A stretch of DNA of 64,000 nt from Defluviimonas sp. SAOS-178_SWC. Lineage in GTDB: Bacteria; Pseudomonadota; Alphaproteobacteria; Rhodobacterales; Rhodobacteraceae. This document shows positions 63,160 through 64,000 of the stretch, piece after piece. Below the pieces are notes generated by a model. That model worked only from the letters and a program-made list of their open reading frames with translations. It had not been told where the DNA came from and searched no databases. Numbering within the stretch: position 1 is the stretch's first letter; the number at the start of each line of letters is the position of its first letter. The stretch is from NCBI RefSeq assembly GCF_039830135.1, contig NZ_CP156081.1, positions 2,032,001 to 2,096,000 of the forward strand, read 5' to 3'. The position numbers and the translations under genes were made by a program.

Positions 63160-64000
63160 GGGCGCGGCTCCGAGGGCAGGGCGGCGCAGTCCCGCGCGCG
63201 AAAGCGCACCGAGACAGCGGCCCCGATGGGCAAGGGGTGGGTGTCGATCATGTTGATGGCCTGCAATGCGTGGCGGCCGACACGCAGGAAATAGCGGGCC
63301 GACTGGCCCTGATAATCCACGGTCTCGACACTGCCCGCAACGGCATAGCGGTCGTCCGGCGCAGCGTCGGCCGGCAGGACGTCGAGCTTTTCGGCCCGGA
63401 TCACCAGCCGCGCCGGACCGGCACCGGTGACGGCGGGCGCCCGGCTGCGCGGGACGGAAAGGGGCGGCAGATCGGGTACGTCGAGCGCGACGTGTTCACT
63501 GTCGGCGCCGGTGCAGGTCGCCGAAAGAATATTCGACGCGCCAAGGAAGGTCGCTACGAACTCGCTCGCCGGCGTGTTGTAGACCTCTTCCGGCGCGCCC
63601 ATCTGCTCCACCCGGCCTTTCGACATGACGATGATCTTGTCCGACATCGCCAAGGCCTCCGTCTGGTCATGGGTGACGAAAATTGTTGTCACGCCAATGC
63701 GTTGCTGGATCTTCTTTAACTCGACCCGCATATCCTCGCGCAGGTTCGCGTCCAGCGCGGAGAGCGGTTCGTCGAGCAAAAGCACGTCCGGCTCGATCAC
63801 GATGGCGCGGGCGAGCGCCACGCGCTGCTGCTGGCCGCCGGACAGTTCCTTTGGATAGCGCAAGCCGAGATCGGGAAGTTGCACAAGGTCCAGCGCCTCG
63901 GCCACGCGGCGGCGGATCTCGTCCTTGCCGACATTGCGATAGCGCAGGCCGAAGGCGACGTTGTCGGCCACCGTCCGGTGCGGAAAGAGCGCGTAGTTCT
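63156..64000 (-). CDS. Spermidine/putrescine-type ABC transporter ATP-binding protein (partial)
   Basis: The 3' part of an ABC ATPase of the PotA type, cut off by the window edge; Walker A is outside. Visible are the Q-loop end ([18 protein letters not shown]), signature [14 protein letters not shown], Walker [14 protein letters not shown]-loop [13 protein letters not shown] and a C-terminal TOBE domain. The TOBE domain and wording match polyamine or other small-organic importers. Its stop overlaps the aminotransferase start. Permease and binding-protein genes are expected further right. Confidence 0.9.
   Translation of the reverse strand, partial: NYALFPHRTVADNVAFGLRYRNVGKDEIRRRVAEALDLVQLPDLGLRYPKELSGGQQQRVALARAIVIEPDVLLLDEPLSALDANLREDMRVELKKIQQRIGVTTIFVTHDQTEALAMSDKIIVMSKGRVEQMGAPEEVYNTPASEFVATFLGASNILSATCTGADSEHVALDVPDLPPLSVPRSRAPAVTGAGPARLVIRAEKLDVLPADAAPDDRYAVAGSVETVDYQGQSARYFLRVGRHALQAINMIDTHPLPIGAAVSVRFRARDCAALPSEPRP

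Overview
The window reads as a stretch of chromosome from a high-GC (roughly 65%) alphaproteobacterium, most likely Rhodobacteraceae/Roseobacter-type. Pointers: a DUF1476 ATPase zeta-subunit gene next to purC, a split corrinoid methionine synthase (BHMT-like + B12-binding protein + DUF1638), an alphaproteobacterial GTTC-N7-GTTC LexA box, RNase E with a long acidic S1 insertion followed by ccdA, a carnitine dehydrogenase fused to a thioesterase, and a dispersed intergenic repeat (TTCTTCTGTTC-AAAATACTCC followed by a G-rich/C-rich hairpin) that I associate with this family. No rRNA, tRNA, CRISPR, insertion sequence or prophage was seen.

Layout. 1-4.5 kb: sufE, then methionine synthase parts (DUF1638 protein with a 55-aa membrane protein, corrinoid protein, homocysteine methyltransferase) interrupted by an SOS-type radical SAM gene. 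4.9-8.3 kb: ATPase zeta subunit and purC-purS-(adh)-purQ. 8.3-11.5 kb: a DctB/DctD-like two-component pair whose regulator lacks the sigma-54 contact motif. 11.5-15.6 kb: structured rne leader, rne, terminator, ccdA. 15.6-28.4 kb: a glycan island with CDP-sugar and C-methyl-sugar genes, GtrA, a GtrB-like GT2, two large polytopic membrane proteins, and two paralogous membrane-anchored arylsulfotransferase-like propellers, one in each arm.

28.4-37.8 kb: quaternary amine catabolism. BKACE, carnitine dehydrogenase/thioesterase, SDR, acyl-CoA dehydrogenase, an ADP-forming-type CoA ligase and CaiD could together take gamma-butyrobetaine or carnitine to glycine betaine. Choline sulfatase BetC faces this cluster. 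37.9-43.7 kb: a phosphodiesterase-like protein, class II aldolase, an SDR with an operator-like palindrome, an outer membrane protein, a TPM protein and a lipoprotein with an FNR-like site. 43.9-58.6 kb: cysS (atypical 3' end), cimA, an NDUFAF6-like protein, MFS, TetR, ppk2, metA, a P-loop ATPase, a FadL-type porin, a DMT exporter, a TehA/SLAC1-type channel, a glutamine amidotransferase and guaB. 58.7-64 kb: a low-GC GFA protein, then a tight minus-strand operon (polyamine-type ABC ATPase, class III transaminase, second BKACE, GNAT, acetylpolyamine deacetylase) that runs off the right edge.

The most promising candidate for an undescribed system is the 15.6-28.4 kb island. It combines a Gtr-like lipid-linked sugar transfer module with C-methyl-sugar synthesis and twin ASST-like propellers. 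Each propeller has exactly two cysteines, at equivalent positions.
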